From the NCBI GenBank assembly GCA_964448135.1, contig CAYUVH010000063.1:1-64000 (forward strand): a DNA stretch of 64,000 nucleotides, read 5' to 3'. Shown piece by piece: positions 18,319 to 25,797 of the stretch; the first letter of the stretch is position 1; each line of letters begins with the position of its first letter. The notes under the pieces are model-generated. The model was not told the DNA's origin. It was given only the letters and a program-made list of their open reading frames with translations, and did no database searches. The position numbers and the translations under genes were made by a program. Source of the DNA: CAYUVH01 sp964448135. Lineage in GTDB: Bacteria; Verrucomicrobiota; Verrucomicrobiia; Limisphaerales; UBA8199.

Positions 18319-19326
18319 ATGAATCCAGTCCTTCGGAGCACATTTTGGCGAATTTGCCTCGCCGTTCTCACTCTCCCCCTACTCACCCCCGCCCTCCCCG
18401 CCGCCGAACCCCTCAAAGTCGGCCTCGTCCTCGATCGTGGCGGCAAGGACGACAAATCCTTCAACACCTCCGCGTACGAAGGCGCCATGCGCGCCAAAAC
18501 CAAACTCGGCATCGCCCTCAAATACGTCGAAGCCACCGACGACAACGCCTTCGAGCCCCTGATGCGCCGCTTCGCCCAAAGCGACTACGGCCTCATCATC
18601 GGCATCGGCTTCGCGCAAAAGGAAGCCATCACCAAGGCCGCCGCGCAATTTCCCAAGGTCCACTTCGCCATCGTGGACGCCGTCGTCGAAGCTCCCAACG
18701 TCCGCGCCCTGATGTTCCAGGAGCACGAAGGCGCCTACGTGATCGGCGCCATCGCCGCCCTCACCAGCAAATCCGGCAAAGTCGGCTTCGTCGGCGGCAT
18801 GGACATCCCGCTGATCCGGCGCTTCGACCTCGCCTACGAAGCCGGCGCGAAGCACGTAAACCCGAATATCACCGTCCTCCATAATTTCGTCGGCCTCACC
18901 AGCGAAGCCTGGAACAACCCGCCCAAAGGCAAGGAACTCGGCCTCGCCCAATACGAAGCCGGTGCGGACGTCGTCTTCGCCGCTGCCGGCGCTTCCGGCC
19001 TGGGCGTTTTCGACGCCGCCGAGGAGAAGAAATTCTATGTCATTGGCGTGGACGCCAACCAAAACTGGGTCAAACCCGGCCGGGTCCTCACCAGCATGCT
19101 CAAACGCGTGGACGAAGCCGTATACACCGTCATCGCCGAAGCCAAAGATGGCAAATTCAAAGGCGGCGTCGAATACTTCGGCCTCGCCAACAAAGGCGTG
19201 GACTACGCCGTGGACAAATACAACGAAGCCATCCTCCCCGAATCCATCCGCAAAAAGGCCGACGACCTCAAAGCCGAAATCATCGCCGGCAAAATTGACG
19301 TGCCCGACTACTACAAGAAAAAGTAA
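18319..19326 (+). CDS. BMP-family substrate-binding protein of a nucleoside-type ABC importer
   Basis: 335-aa periplasmic binding protein. The ATG at 18319 begins a signal peptide (LAVLTLPLLTPALPAAE) without a lipobox Cys, usual for BMP proteins of diderm bacteria. Family features: VGLVLDRGGKDDKSFNTSAYEGA at the mature N-terminus, IIGIGFAQKEAI, GFVGGMDIPLI, ADVVFAAAGASGLGVFDAA and YVIGVDANQNW. BMP (PF02608) proteins bind purine nucleosides or similar ligands such as autoinducer-like sugars; the exact ligand cannot be read here. The ABC ATPase follows 9 bp downstream and two permeases after it, so this is the first gene of a four-gene importer operon. Confidence 0.92.
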   Translation: MNPVLRSTFWRICLAVLTLPLLTPALPAAEPLKVGLVLDRGGKDDKSFNTSAYEGAMRAKTKLGIALKYVEATDDNAFEPLMRRFAQSDYGLIIGIGFAQKEAITKAAAQFPKVHFAIVDAVVEAPNVRALMFQEHEGAYVIGAIAALTSKSGKVGFVGGMDIPLIRRFDLAYEAGAKHVNPNITVLHNFVGLTSEAWNNPPKGKELGLAQYEAGADVVFAAAGASGLGVFDAAEEKKFYVIGVDANQNWVKPGRVLTSMLKRVDEAVYTVIAEAKDGKFKGGVEYFGLANKGVDYAVDKYNEAILPESIRKKADDLKAEIIAGKIDVPDYYKKK

Positions 19327-19335
19327 GCTGGGGAA

Positions 19336-20865
19336 ATGACATCCGGCCATGCGCCCGCCATCGAACTGCGCGAGTTGAGCAAGCGCTTCGGCGGCGTGCT
19401 GGCCAATGACAGGGTCAACCTCCAGGTCCAAGCCGCCGCCATCCACGGTCTGATCGGCGAAAACGGCGCCGGCAAATCCACCGCCATGAAAATGGCCTTC
19501 GGCCTCTACCGGCCGGACTCCGGCCAAATCCTTATCGACGGCCAGCCCCGTGAATGGGGTTCCCCCGCCGACGCCATCGCCGCCGGCATCGGCATGGTCC
19601 ACCAGCACTTCATGCTCGCCGGCCCTTACTCTGCGCTCGACAACATCCTCCTCGGCGCCGAACCAACCCGCCGCGGCCTCATTGACCGCCCCGCCGCCCG
19701 AACAAAACTCGAAGCCCTCGCCCGTCAATACGAACTCCCCGTCCCCTGGGACCAACCCGTCGAGGAACTGCCCGTCGGCATCCAGCAACGCGTCGAAATC
19801 CTCAAGCTCCTCTTCCGCGATGCCCGCATCCTTATCATGGACGAACCCACCGCCGTCCTCACTCCACAGGAGACAATCGCCCTGTTTCGAAATCTCAAAA
19901 AGCTCCAGGCCGAAGGCAAAACCATCCTCCTCGTCACCCACAAACTCCGCGAAGTCATGGCCATCACCGACCGAGTGACCGTCATGCGCGGCGGCCGGGT
20001 TACTGGCGATTTCGAAACCGCCCAAACGAACCCCGACGAACTCGCCCGCGCCATGGTGGGCCGGCAAGTCTCCCTGCGCGTGGACGCCGGCTCCGCAACA
20101 CCCCGTTCCGAATCTGCCCTTGAGGTCGCCGGCCTCTCCCTTCCCAGCCATGCCGGCGGCCGCCATCGGCTCGTGGACGTCAGCTTCCAAGTTCGCCGCG
20201 GCGAAATCGTCGGCATCGCTGGCGTCGAAGGCAACGGCCAATCCGAATTGTTGCAGGCGATCCTGCACCCCTCCGAACACGAGTGCCGGGCCCACGGAAC
20301 CATCACCGTCTTGGGACAGAACGTTACCTCCTGGCCCGCGTCGCGAATCCGCGACCTGGGCGTGGCCGTAGTCCCCGAAGACCGCCTCCACGAAGGCCTC
20401 CTGCCCGATCGTCCGGTGATGGAGAATTTCCTGCTCGGTCTCCATCGAAACATCCGCTTTCGCACTCGCGGTTTCCTGCGCCGGTCCAAACTCGCACGCG
20501 TCGCCACCAATGCGATTCACAAATTCGACGTCCGTCCGCCCAACCTGCGACTGCCGGCCGGCCATCTCTCCGGCGGCAACCAGCAAAAACTGATCTTCGC
20601 CCGCGAGTTCGAACGCCAGCCCCAACTCGTCATCGCCGCCCAACCCACCCGCGGCGTGGACGTGGGCGCCATCGAGTTCATCCACCGCCGGATCATCGCC
20701 GCCCGCGATGCCGGCGCCGGCGTCCTCCTCATCTCCTCCGAACTCGACGAGATCCTCTCCCTCGCCAGCCGCATCCTGGTTCTATACGAAGGCCGCATCA
20801 CCGCAGACCTGCAACCCGGCCCCGGCATCGAGGAGGAGCTTGGAAGAAAGATGGGAGGAGCGTGA
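19336..20865 (+). CDS. Duplicated-domain ABC transporter ATPase (nucleoside/sugar type)
   Basis: 509 aa with two ABC domains, as in the ATPases of sugar and BMP-type importers. Domain 1 (1-235): Walker A GENGAGKST, a degenerate signature (VGIQQRVEI) and Walker B ILIMDEPT followed by AVLTPQE. Domain 2 (about 255-500): degenerate Walker A GVEGNGQSE, intact signature LSGGNQQKL and LVIAAQPTRGVDVGA in place of a canonical Walker B. One weak and one strong site per subunit is typical of the family. It powers the permeases encoded immediately downstream. The permease start overlaps this stop (GTGA), and GGGAGGAGC just before it also serves as the downstream ribosome-binding site. Confidence 0.94.
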   Translation: MTSGHAPAIELRELSKRFGGVLANDRVNLQVQAAAIHGLIGENGAGKSTAMKMAFGLYRPDSGQILIDGQPREWGSPADAIAAGIGMVHQHFMLAGPYSALDNILLGAEPTRRGLIDRPAARTKLEALARQYELPVPWDQPVEELPVGIQQRVEILKLLFRDARILIMDEPTAVLTPQETIALFRNLKKLQAEGKTILLVTHKLREVMAITDRVTVMRGGRVTGDFETAQTNPDELARAMVGRQVSLRVDAGSATPRSESALEVAGLSLPSHAGGRHRLVDVSFQVRRGEIVGIAGVEGNGQSELLQAILHPSEHECRAHGTITVLGQNVTSWPASRIRDLGVAVVPEDRLHEGLLPDRPVMENFLLGLHRNIRFRTRGFLRRSKLARVATNAIHKFDVRPPNLRLPAGHLSGGNQQKLIFAREFERQPQLVIAAQPTRGVDVGAIEFIHRRIIAARDAGAGVLLISSELDEILSLASRILVLYEGRITADLQPGPGIEEELGRKMGGA

Positions 20866-21935
20866 GGGAAAAAGGCACACAAATTCTTCGACTTCTGCAG
20901 CCCGTGCTGGCGGCAACGGTGGGATTGGCTCTCGGCCTCGCCGTGACCTGGTTCGCCGGAGAGAACCCATGGAACGTCCTTAAGATTCTGTGCCGCGGCG
21001 CGTTCGGCTCGGCGGATGAAATCGGCATGACCCTGTTTTATACAACGTCGCTCATCTTCTGCGGTCTCTCGGTCGCCGTCGCCTTTCACGCCGGCATGTT
21101 CAACATCGGCGCGGAGGGACAGCTCACCATGGGAGCGCTCACCGCCGGCGCCATGGGCGCACTGTTCCCGGGTGCGCCGATGATTCTGGCTCCAATCCTG
21201 GGCATCGCGGCGGCAGCCTTTGGCGGAGGCCTGTGGGGTGCCATCCCCGGCTGGCTCCGCGCGCGGCGCGGCAGCCACGAAGTTATCGTCACGATCATGA
21301 TGAATTTCATCGCGGCGGGGATCGCGAGCTACGTGACCGTCTACGTGCTGAAAGATGCCGCCACGCAGAGCCCCGAAATGCGTCCAGTAGGAGCTAATTA
21401 CCTGCTGCATAAATTCGCCATGTTTGGGAGCGCACCCGTGAGCCTCGCCTTACCGATTGCAATGGTCGCGGCGGCGCTGCTCTGGGTGCTGTTGTGGCGG
21501 ACAACGGTCGGCTTTGAGATTCGTGCGGTGGGACAAAGCGAAGCTGCGGCGCGCGCGGCGGGAATCAACATCGCCGGTATCCGCATCCTGGCGATGACCT
21601 TGGCCGGTGGTTTGGCCGGACTCGTCGGGGTGGCGGAAGTGCTGGGGAACGCGGGCAAATTCAAATTTGGTTTCTCGCCCGAATACGGATTCATGGGCAT
21701 TGCCGTGGCGCTGCTTGGCCGGAACAATCCGGTAGGGATCGTAGTCGCTGCCCTGCTTTTCGGCGCGCTGCACTCCGGAACTTCGGCCCTCGATTTCGAA
21801 ACCGAGCACGTAACCCGCGAACTCTCACTGGTTTTGCAGGCGCTGATCATTCTTTCCGTCGGCGCGGAAGGCGCCTGGCGATGGTTGCGACGCAGTCGCT
21901 CGCCGCTCGTCCCCGCGGCAGGAGGCGCCATATGA
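20862..21935 (+). CDS. ABC importer permease 1 (BMP/nucleoside type)
   Basis: 357-aa inner-membrane protein. The GTG at 20862 overlaps the ATPase stop by four bases and has a strong Shine-Dalgarno (GGGAGGAGC), which decides the start although the frame is open far upstream. Hydrophobic segments run throughout. Family marks are MFNIGAEGQLTMGAL, the EAA-like loop GSHEVIVTIMMNF and FSPEYGFMGIAVALLGRNNPVGI, all typical of the BPD_transp_2 family (PF02653). It pairs with the second permease, whose ATG overlaps this stop (ATGA). Confidence 0.93.
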   Translation: MREKGTQILRLLQPVLAATVGLALGLAVTWFAGENPWNVLKILCRGAFGSADEIGMTLFYTTSLIFCGLSVAVAFHAGMFNIGAEGQLTMGALTAGAMGALFPGAPMILAPILGIAAAAFGGGLWGAIPGWLRARRGSHEVIVTIMMNFIAAGIASYVTVYVLKDAATQSPEMRPVGANYLLHKFAMFGSAPVSLALPIAMVAAALLWVLLWRTTVGFEIRAVGQSEAAARAAGINIAGIRILAMTLAGGLAGLVGVAEVLGNAGKFKFGFSPEYGFMGIAVALLGRNNPVGIVVAALLFGALHSGTSALDFETEHVTRELSLVLQALIILSVGAEGAWRWLRRSRSPLVPAAGGAI

Positions 21936-22804
21936 TCGGGCAACTCCTCGCCTCGACGTTCCGCATGGCGACGCCGCTGATTTTCGCGGCGACGGGCGGA
22001 CTGATCAGCGAGCGCTCCGGCGTGATCAACATCGCGCTGGAAGGCATGATGCTGTCCGGCGCTTTCGCGGCGGCTGCCGGCACACACGCGTTTCATTCTC
22101 CCTGGATCGGCGCGGCTTGCGGCCTCGGCGCAGGATTGGTCATGGCGATTCTCTACGCGATTTGTGTGATTCCGCTGCGGGCGAACCAGATCGTGGCTGG
22201 CACGGCCATCAATTTGCTCGCACTGGGTGTGACGCCGTTCCTCTGCAAGCTGCTCTACGATGCAACCGGTTCGACACCGGCGATTCCAATGGAGGAAAGA
22301 TTTCAAGTTGCGCCGATGTACCTTTGTTGGTTGCTGGCGGCAGCGGTGTGGTTCTGGATGAAATACACGCGCGGCGGTCTGTGGCTGGGATTTGCCGGAG
22401 AACATCCAGAGGCTTTGGAGACTGCCGGTGTGCGCGTGGTCTGGGTGCGCTGGGCGGCGGTGCTGGCGAGCGGCGCATTGGCTGGGTTGGGTGGGGCGAG
22501 TCTCTCCATCTATCTCGCCTCTGGTTTCTCGCGAAACATGACTGCTGGCCGCGGTTTCATGGCGCTGGCGGCGTTGATCTTCGGAAAATGGAAACCGATT
22601 CCAACCGTGCTGGCCTGCCTGCTTTTCGGTTTGACCGAAGCCGCGCAAATACGGTTGCAAGGCGTGGTGCTTTGGGGAACGCAGCCGATCCCGGTCCAGT
22701 TCATTCAAATTCTCCCTTACGTTGTTACGGTACTTGTTCTGGCCGGGTTCGTGGGCAGAGCCCGACCGCCCAAAGCACTGGGCACTACGCTGGAACGAAA
22801 TTGA
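21932..22804 (+). CDS. ABC importer permease 2 (BMP/nucleoside type)
   Basis: 290 aa. The ATG at 21932 overlaps the preceding stop (ATGA) and has a good Shine-Dalgarno (CAGGAGGC). Hydrophobic throughout, with ISERSGVINIALEGMMLSGAF near the N-terminus, LRANQIVAGTAINLLALG as the ATPase-contact loop, and FMALAALIFGKWKP. These are hallmarks of the shorter permease in BMP-type importers. It is the last gene of the operon; a heptamer repeat element begins at the very next base after the stop codon. Confidence 0.93.
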   Translation: MIGQLLASTFRMATPLIFAATGGLISERSGVINIALEGMMLSGAFAAAAGTHAFHSPWIGAACGLGAGLVMAILYAICVIPLRANQIVAGTAINLLALGVTPFLCKLLYDATGSTPAIPMEERFQVAPMYLCWLLAAAVWFWMKYTRGGLWLGFAGEHPEALETAGVRVVWVRWAAVLASGALAGLGGASLSIYLASGFSRNMTAGRGFMALAALIFGKWKPIPTVLACLLFGLTEAAQIRLQGVVLWGTQPIPVQFIQILPYVVTVLVLAGFVGRARPPKALGTTLERN

Positions 22805-22857
22805 AGAACCAAGCTCCAAGGACGAAGAACCAGATAAGCACCAAGGATCAAGCTCCC
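22805..22857 (+). repeat. Heptamer element (4 units, 4-nt break, 3 units) 3' of the permease operon
   Basis: AGAACCA, AGCTCCA, AGGACGA, AGAACCA, then GATA, then AGCACCA, AGGATCA, AGCTCCC, all in exact 7-bp register. Shifted by one base the unit is NNNCCAA. The layout 28+4+21 nt matches the copies at 45.70 and 62.73 kb. It starts directly after the TGA of the last permease gene. The remaining 83 bp to the SGNH gene show no other structure. Confidence 0.85.
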
Positions 22858-22940
22858 ATTTTTCGAATCCCCACATTTCAAACCTCAAGCTCCTTTAATT
22901 TCCGCAAACCTCGGGAGCGCGCCCATGGTTGGCGGCTCGC

Positions 22941-23681
22941 TCAGGGCTGAATGGGCGCTTCGTGAAGCAGCTCCGCCAGCTTCGGTTCCATGGCTTCGGC
23001 CCAGATGCGATAGCCCTTCGCGGAGGGATGCAGGAAGTCCCGCATGATCTCCTTCGAAATCTTTCCGTCCGGCTGGATGAACAGGTAACCGATATCGAGA
23101 AAAAATACGTTCTTGCCGTCGTCCAGTTTGTTCAGCGCCTGATTCACTTGCAGCGCCTTGGCACGTTGGTCACAAAAATCCTCGCGGAGGGGAAAGATTC
23201 CGAGCAGCAGCACCTTGGTATCCGGCAGCCTTTCGCGCAGCCGCTTTACCACCGCGGTGACTCCTTCGAGCACCATGCGCGGGGTGTTGTTTGTATCCGG
23301 GATGTTGTTCACGCCGATCAAGACCACGGCCACCTTGGGTTTGAGACCGTCCACGTTGCCATTGTCGAGGCGCCAGAGGACGTGCTGGGTGTGGTCGCTG
23401 CCGATGCCGAAATTCAAGGCGTGCCGCGGAGCATAGTATTTGGCCCAGACTTCCTTGCCGTTGCCCTCCCAGCCTTGCGTGATGGAATCGCCAACGAAGA
23501 TTACCTGCGCCTGTCCCTGGTCCTGCTTCGCGCGCTCGTTGAGTTCGAGATGGCGTTTGTAGGCGTCGCCTGTGCGGGGGATGGGAACGACGCAGCGATT
23601 GGTGGCGGTGACGGCGTTAGTTTGGGCCAAAGCCGGCAACGCTAACAGGACAACGGCGAAAAAAACGCGTGTCAGATTCAC
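22941..23681 (-). CDS. Secreted SGNH/GDSL hydrolase
   Basis: 246 aa from the GTG at 23681, preferred because GGAAGGA lies 7 nt upstream and it starts a clean signal peptide (NLTRVFFAVVLLALPALAQ); an ATG at 23696 adds five residues. SGNH blocks: FVGDSITQGW (nucleophile Ser), LNFGIGSDHTQHVLWRL (block II Gly), LIGVNNI (block III Asn) and MRDFLHPSAKGY (Asp-His pair). The motifs and length fit platelet-activating-factor acetylhydrolase-like esterases that deacetylate polysaccharides or hydrolyse small esters. It starts 22 nt after the DUF1080 gene's stop, so both are probably one transcript for glycan processing. Confidence 0.88.
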   Translation of the reverse strand: MNLTRVFFAVVLLALPALAQTNAVTATNRCVVPIPRTGDAYKRHLELNERAKQDQGQAQVIFVGDSITQGWEGNGKEVWAKYYAPRHALNFGIGSDHTQHVLWRLDNGNVDGLKPKVAVVLIGVNNIPDTNNTPRMVLEGVTAVVKRLRERLPDTKVLLLGIFPLREDFCDQRAKALQVNQALNKLDDGKNVFFLDIGYLFIQPDGKISKEIMRDFLHPSAKGYRIWAEAMEPKLAELLHEAPIQP

Positions 23682-23703
23682 TGGCAATCCTTCCATTGCT
23701 AAA

Positions 23704-24339
23704 TCAGTCGAGCCGCTTTACGCGGATGTTCTTGTACTTAACGGTGCTGTTCGGGTCGTGGCCTTGAAGGGCGAAGGTGCCTTCGTCGAGCTTGTGCGTG
23801 AAGCGGGCGCCCGGTTTCACGCCGTCGGGTTCGTTGTAAACGAACACGATCTTGCCATCGATGATCACGGTGACGGTGTTGCCCTTCACGATGATCTCCT
23901 GCGTCCACCATTGCTTGTCCTTCGCCGGCGACTGATGAATGTTCACCAGGCCGTAGAGGCTCGAGGTTTTGATGGGGTCGGGGTGGGTGTTGTTGACCTG
24001 GCATTCGAAGCCGTATTTGGGCCAGTCGGTCGGCTGGTATTTGGTGTGGAAATAGATGCCGCCGTTGGAAGTCGGCTCGGTCATGACGTCCACCTTTAGG
24101 TGGAAATTTTTGAAAGGCTTTTCGTCGCCGGTGTAGAAGAGGTGGCAACGGTCGCCGTGAGCGACAAATGCGCCGTCTTGAATGGTCCAGGTGCCCTGGT
24201 TTTCCTCGGCTTTCTTCCAGCCATCGAAGGTTTTGCCGTCGGAGAGGGAAACGAAACCGGGCTCGGTTTCCGCGGCGGAGAGCGACGTGGCGGCGGCCAG
24301 TAACAGGCCAAGCATCAGGGGGCGCAAGTTCATATGCAT
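23704..24339 (-). CDS. Secreted DUF1080 (3-keto-disaccharide hydrolase-like) protein
   Basis: 211 aa. Signal peptide RPLMLGLLLAAATSLSAAE, then a single DUF1080 jelly-roll (PF06439): FVSLSDGKTFDGWKK, GTWTIQDGAFVAHGD, NFHLKVDVMTEPTSNGGIYFHTKY, EIIVKGNTVTVIIDGKIV and GTFALQGHDPNSTVKYKNIRV. Members are abundant in Verrucomicrobiota and Planctomycetota and some act on 3-keto-glycosides; others are carbohydrate-binding modules. ATG at 24339 (an ATG two codons on is equally possible). It is the upstream gene of a pair with the SGNH hydrolase. Confidence 0.9.
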   Translation of the reverse strand: MHMNLRPLMLGLLLAAATSLSAAETEPGFVSLSDGKTFDGWKKAEENQGTWTIQDGAFVAHGDRCHLFYTGDEKPFKNFHLKVDVMTEPTSNGGIYFHTKYQPTDWPKYGFECQVNNTHPDPIKTSSLYGLVNIHQSPAKDKQWWTQEIIVKGNTVTVIIDGKIVFVYNEPDGVKPGARFTHKLDEGTFALQGHDPNSTVKYKNIRVKRLD

Positions 24340-24545
24340 GGGCGGAAACTAGGTAGCCCGGACGGGAGCGCAAGGAGAAAGCGAAGTTTGGGCCCGGCGG
24401 AGGGATGTAAACTGCGATAAAATGCGTTATGCATGGATTAGTTGAGGATTGAGGGTTGAGCGTTGAGGGGCGCGGAAAAAATTAAAGAGGTTGTACCTTT
24501 CGCGGAATTAGGCGACTTTTGGTGATTTTTCAATGGGTTATGAAT

Positions 24546-24595
24546 GTACCTTTGGCGCACTTTGGTGTACTTTGAGCGTACCTTGGTGTACTTTC
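24546..24595. repeat. Degenerate array with ~10.5-bp period
   Basis: Five units led by GTAC or GCAC and followed by (C/T)TTTGG-like sequence succeed each other with spacings of 11, 10, 11 and 10 bp. This is close to one DNA helical turn per unit. A single related GTACCTTTCG stands alone near 24493. Confidence 0.6.
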
Positions 24596-24604
24596 GAGAG
24601 TGGT

Positions 24605-24667
24605 GGGACGAGTGGGACGAGTGGGACGAGTGGGACCATTGGGACAGGTGGGACGGGTGGGACGGGT
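24605..24667. repeat. Seven-unit 9-mer array (GGGACNNNN)
   Basis: GGGACGAGT three times, then GGGACCATT, GGGACAGGT, GGGACGGGT twice, in exact 9-bp register. The first five bases are constant and the last four vary. Related arrays occur at 18238-18264 and 24874-24918. Confidence 0.8.
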
Positions 24668-24685
24668 GAATGCAAAAAAAATCAT

Positions 24686-24746
24686 GGTGGCAATAGCGGG
24701 CATTAGGTGGCAATAGGTGGCTTTTTTCGGGTTTTGGGTGGCAATA
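24686..24746. repeat. 10-mer array (GGTGGCAATA)
   Basis: GGTGGCAATA at 24686, GCGGGCATTA at 24696, GGTGGCAATA at 24706 and again at 24737, with the block between the last two partly diverged. The decamer period is clear for the first three units. Confidence 0.65.
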
Positions 24747-24873
24747 GCTGGCGCGTGCCGGGAGATTCGAAGCTCGTAGGCATTGCATGGCAGCGGCGAA
24801 ATCCGCCTGCGCACGAGGCTTCGGCGCGACACGTCCGAAACAAATCCAAAATTCCCAAACCGGAAGGGGCAAA

Positions 24874-24918
24874 GGGACGAGAGGGACCCAAGGGACCGGA
24901 GTGACGCGAGTGAACGGA
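24874..24918. repeat. Second 9-mer array (GGGACNNNN)
   Basis: GGGACGAGA, GGGACCCAA, GGGACCGGA, GTGACGCGA and GTGAACGGA follow in exact 9-bp register, with the lead pentamer decaying along the array. Same unit type as 24605-24667. Confidence 0.7.
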
Positions 24919-25261
24919 ACGGGTTCCCGCAATGTGTTGGCTGGCAGGCTCGTCATGGTCTGGTTGTTCCTTGTGTTTCCCGTTCAGCAAATCGGCTCAG
25001 TCAACCGGCGATTCCCGAGCGAGAAATCCCTCCGGAGAGAGGATGGCACGGCTTAGAGGGGTGTCAAGCCGGAGCAATTTTAAGGCGTTGCAACAGGAGG
25101 CAACAGAGAGAACGGAGGAAAAGCGAACGGGCCATCACCACGCTAATTACCACCGCACATCGCGGTAGTGGCCAAAAGGCAGGTATCGCCGACCGCAGAA
25201 GTTCGGTAGCAATGCCGCCGAGTCAAACGGCTCGGGGAAATCAAAGCGAAGCACCCGCCGT

Positions 25262-25426
25262 CGCCAGATCGCTATGGCGGACAGGCGCGGATGGTTTCGA
25301 GCGGGAGAGGAGAAGCTGCATCCGAGAAACCAACATGTCCGCAACAAAATCCGCCATCAACTCCAGGATTTGCGGGATTTGGGGCTTTTGATTCATGCGG
25401 AGCAGGGACGGTGGCAGTTTGAATGA
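25262..25426 (+). pseudogene. Remnant of a DpnI-type C-terminal winged-helix domain
   Basis: In the frame ending at the TGA 25424-25426 the translation contains LHPRNQHVRNKIRHQLQDLR followed by DLGLLIHAEQGRWQFE. This pattern (LHP.N.HV..KIR.QLQ.LRD.G.L.....GR...) is characteristic of the C-terminal winged helix of DpnI-like and related restriction endonucleases and associated proteins. Upstream the same frame meets a stop at 25169 and no catalytic part is found, so only the tail of a former gene remains. The recognition rests on recalled motif similarity; the exact parent family is uncertain. Confidence 0.5.
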
Positions 25427-25489
25427 AGAGTGGGGAATGGAATGGAGGTTGAAGCTTGGGGGGTGTGAGTGTTACGAGGAGGTGCACGA

Positions 25490-25513
25490 TTGAAACTGTT
25501 GAAACAGTTTCAA
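25490..25513. repeat. Perfect 24-bp palindrome
   Basis: TTGAAACTGTT, a GA centre, and AACAGTTTCAA form 11-bp arms without mismatch. The left side also reads as two 9-mers (TTGAAACTG, TTGAAACAG), so it may have grown from a tandem unit. Confidence 0.7.
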
Positions 25514-25533
25514 GGCGGCTTGCGGTTGGCAGG

Positions 25534-25553
25534 CACCGCACTGAAGTGCGGTG
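25534..25553. repeat. Perfect 20-bp palindrome
   Basis: CACCGCACT, a GA centre, and AGTGCGGTG make 9-bp perfect arms, 20 bp after the preceding palindrome and sharing its GA centre. Confidence 0.7.
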
Positions 25554-25579
25554 TTAATGAGAACTGCCTCTGCCCTATT

Positions 25580-25747
25580 AAACGCGACAGGCCTGCCTTC
25601 GCCGAGGCTACGGCGCGGCACGCAATGGAGTGCCGGGCCTGCCCATGGAGGGGTGGCTTCGAACGACCGGCAGGTCGTCCCTACCGAGCAAATAGAGCTC
25701 TACCCAAAACGCAACAAGCCTGCCTTCGCCGAGGCTTCGGCACGGCG
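25580..25747. repeat. Imperfect 40-bp direct repeat pair
   Basis: GCCTGCCTTCGCCGAGGCTA at 25591 and GCCTGCCTTCGCCGAGGCTT at 25718 lie 127 bp apart. Similarity extends about 11 bp upstream (AAACGCGACAG / AAAACGCAACAA) and 10 bp downstream. A shorter piece of the same text (GAGGCTTCGGCGCG) occurs near 24820. Confidence 0.6.
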
Positions 25748-25779
25748 CAGGCCGGAGGCCGCGTGCGACCTCCGGCCTG
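25748..25779 (-). terminator. Strong hairpin 3' of the ribonucleotide reductase gene
   Basis: CAGGCCGGAGG and CCTCCGGCCTG pair perfectly (11 bp) around a 10-nt loop, 18 nt beyond the nrdJ stop on the minus strand. No U-tract follows, so it is a likely transcript-end or stability structure rather than a proven intrinsic terminator. Confidence 0.45.
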
Positions 25780-25797
25780 TTTGGCAGGGATTGATTA

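Larger units (their letters stand above)
24340..25797. other. Gene desert of periodic arrays, palindromes and a gene remnant
   Basis: 1458 bp without a convincing intact gene. Open frames here are short, differ in composition from neighbours, and follow the repeat register rather than codon use. In order it holds a roughly 10.5-bp array (24546-24595), a 9-mer array (24605-24667), a 10-mer array (24686-24746), a second 9-mer array (24874-24918), a weak 9-mer run near 25090-25125, a broken winged-helix fragment (25262-25426), two perfect palindromes (25490-25513, 25534-25553), a 40-bp direct repeat pair (about 25580 and 25708), and a hairpin ahead of the ribonucleotide reductase stop. It looks like a landing zone for small repetitive elements. 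Confidence 0.7.

Noticed and set aside
18379..20685. A 768-codon minus-strand frame over the BMP and ATPase genes
   Set aside because: It is antisense to two firmly identified importer genes; composition is Gly/Asp/Glu-rich nonsense typical of GC-rich shadows.
24546..24918. A CRISPR array
   Set aside because: Units are 9-11 bp with no long spacers and no cas genes nearby.
24438..24956. A minus-strand frame with a Ser-His repeat (HSSHSSHSS)
   Set aside because: The repeat is a direct reading of the 9-mer array; flanking residues are low-complexity and no start signal is seen.
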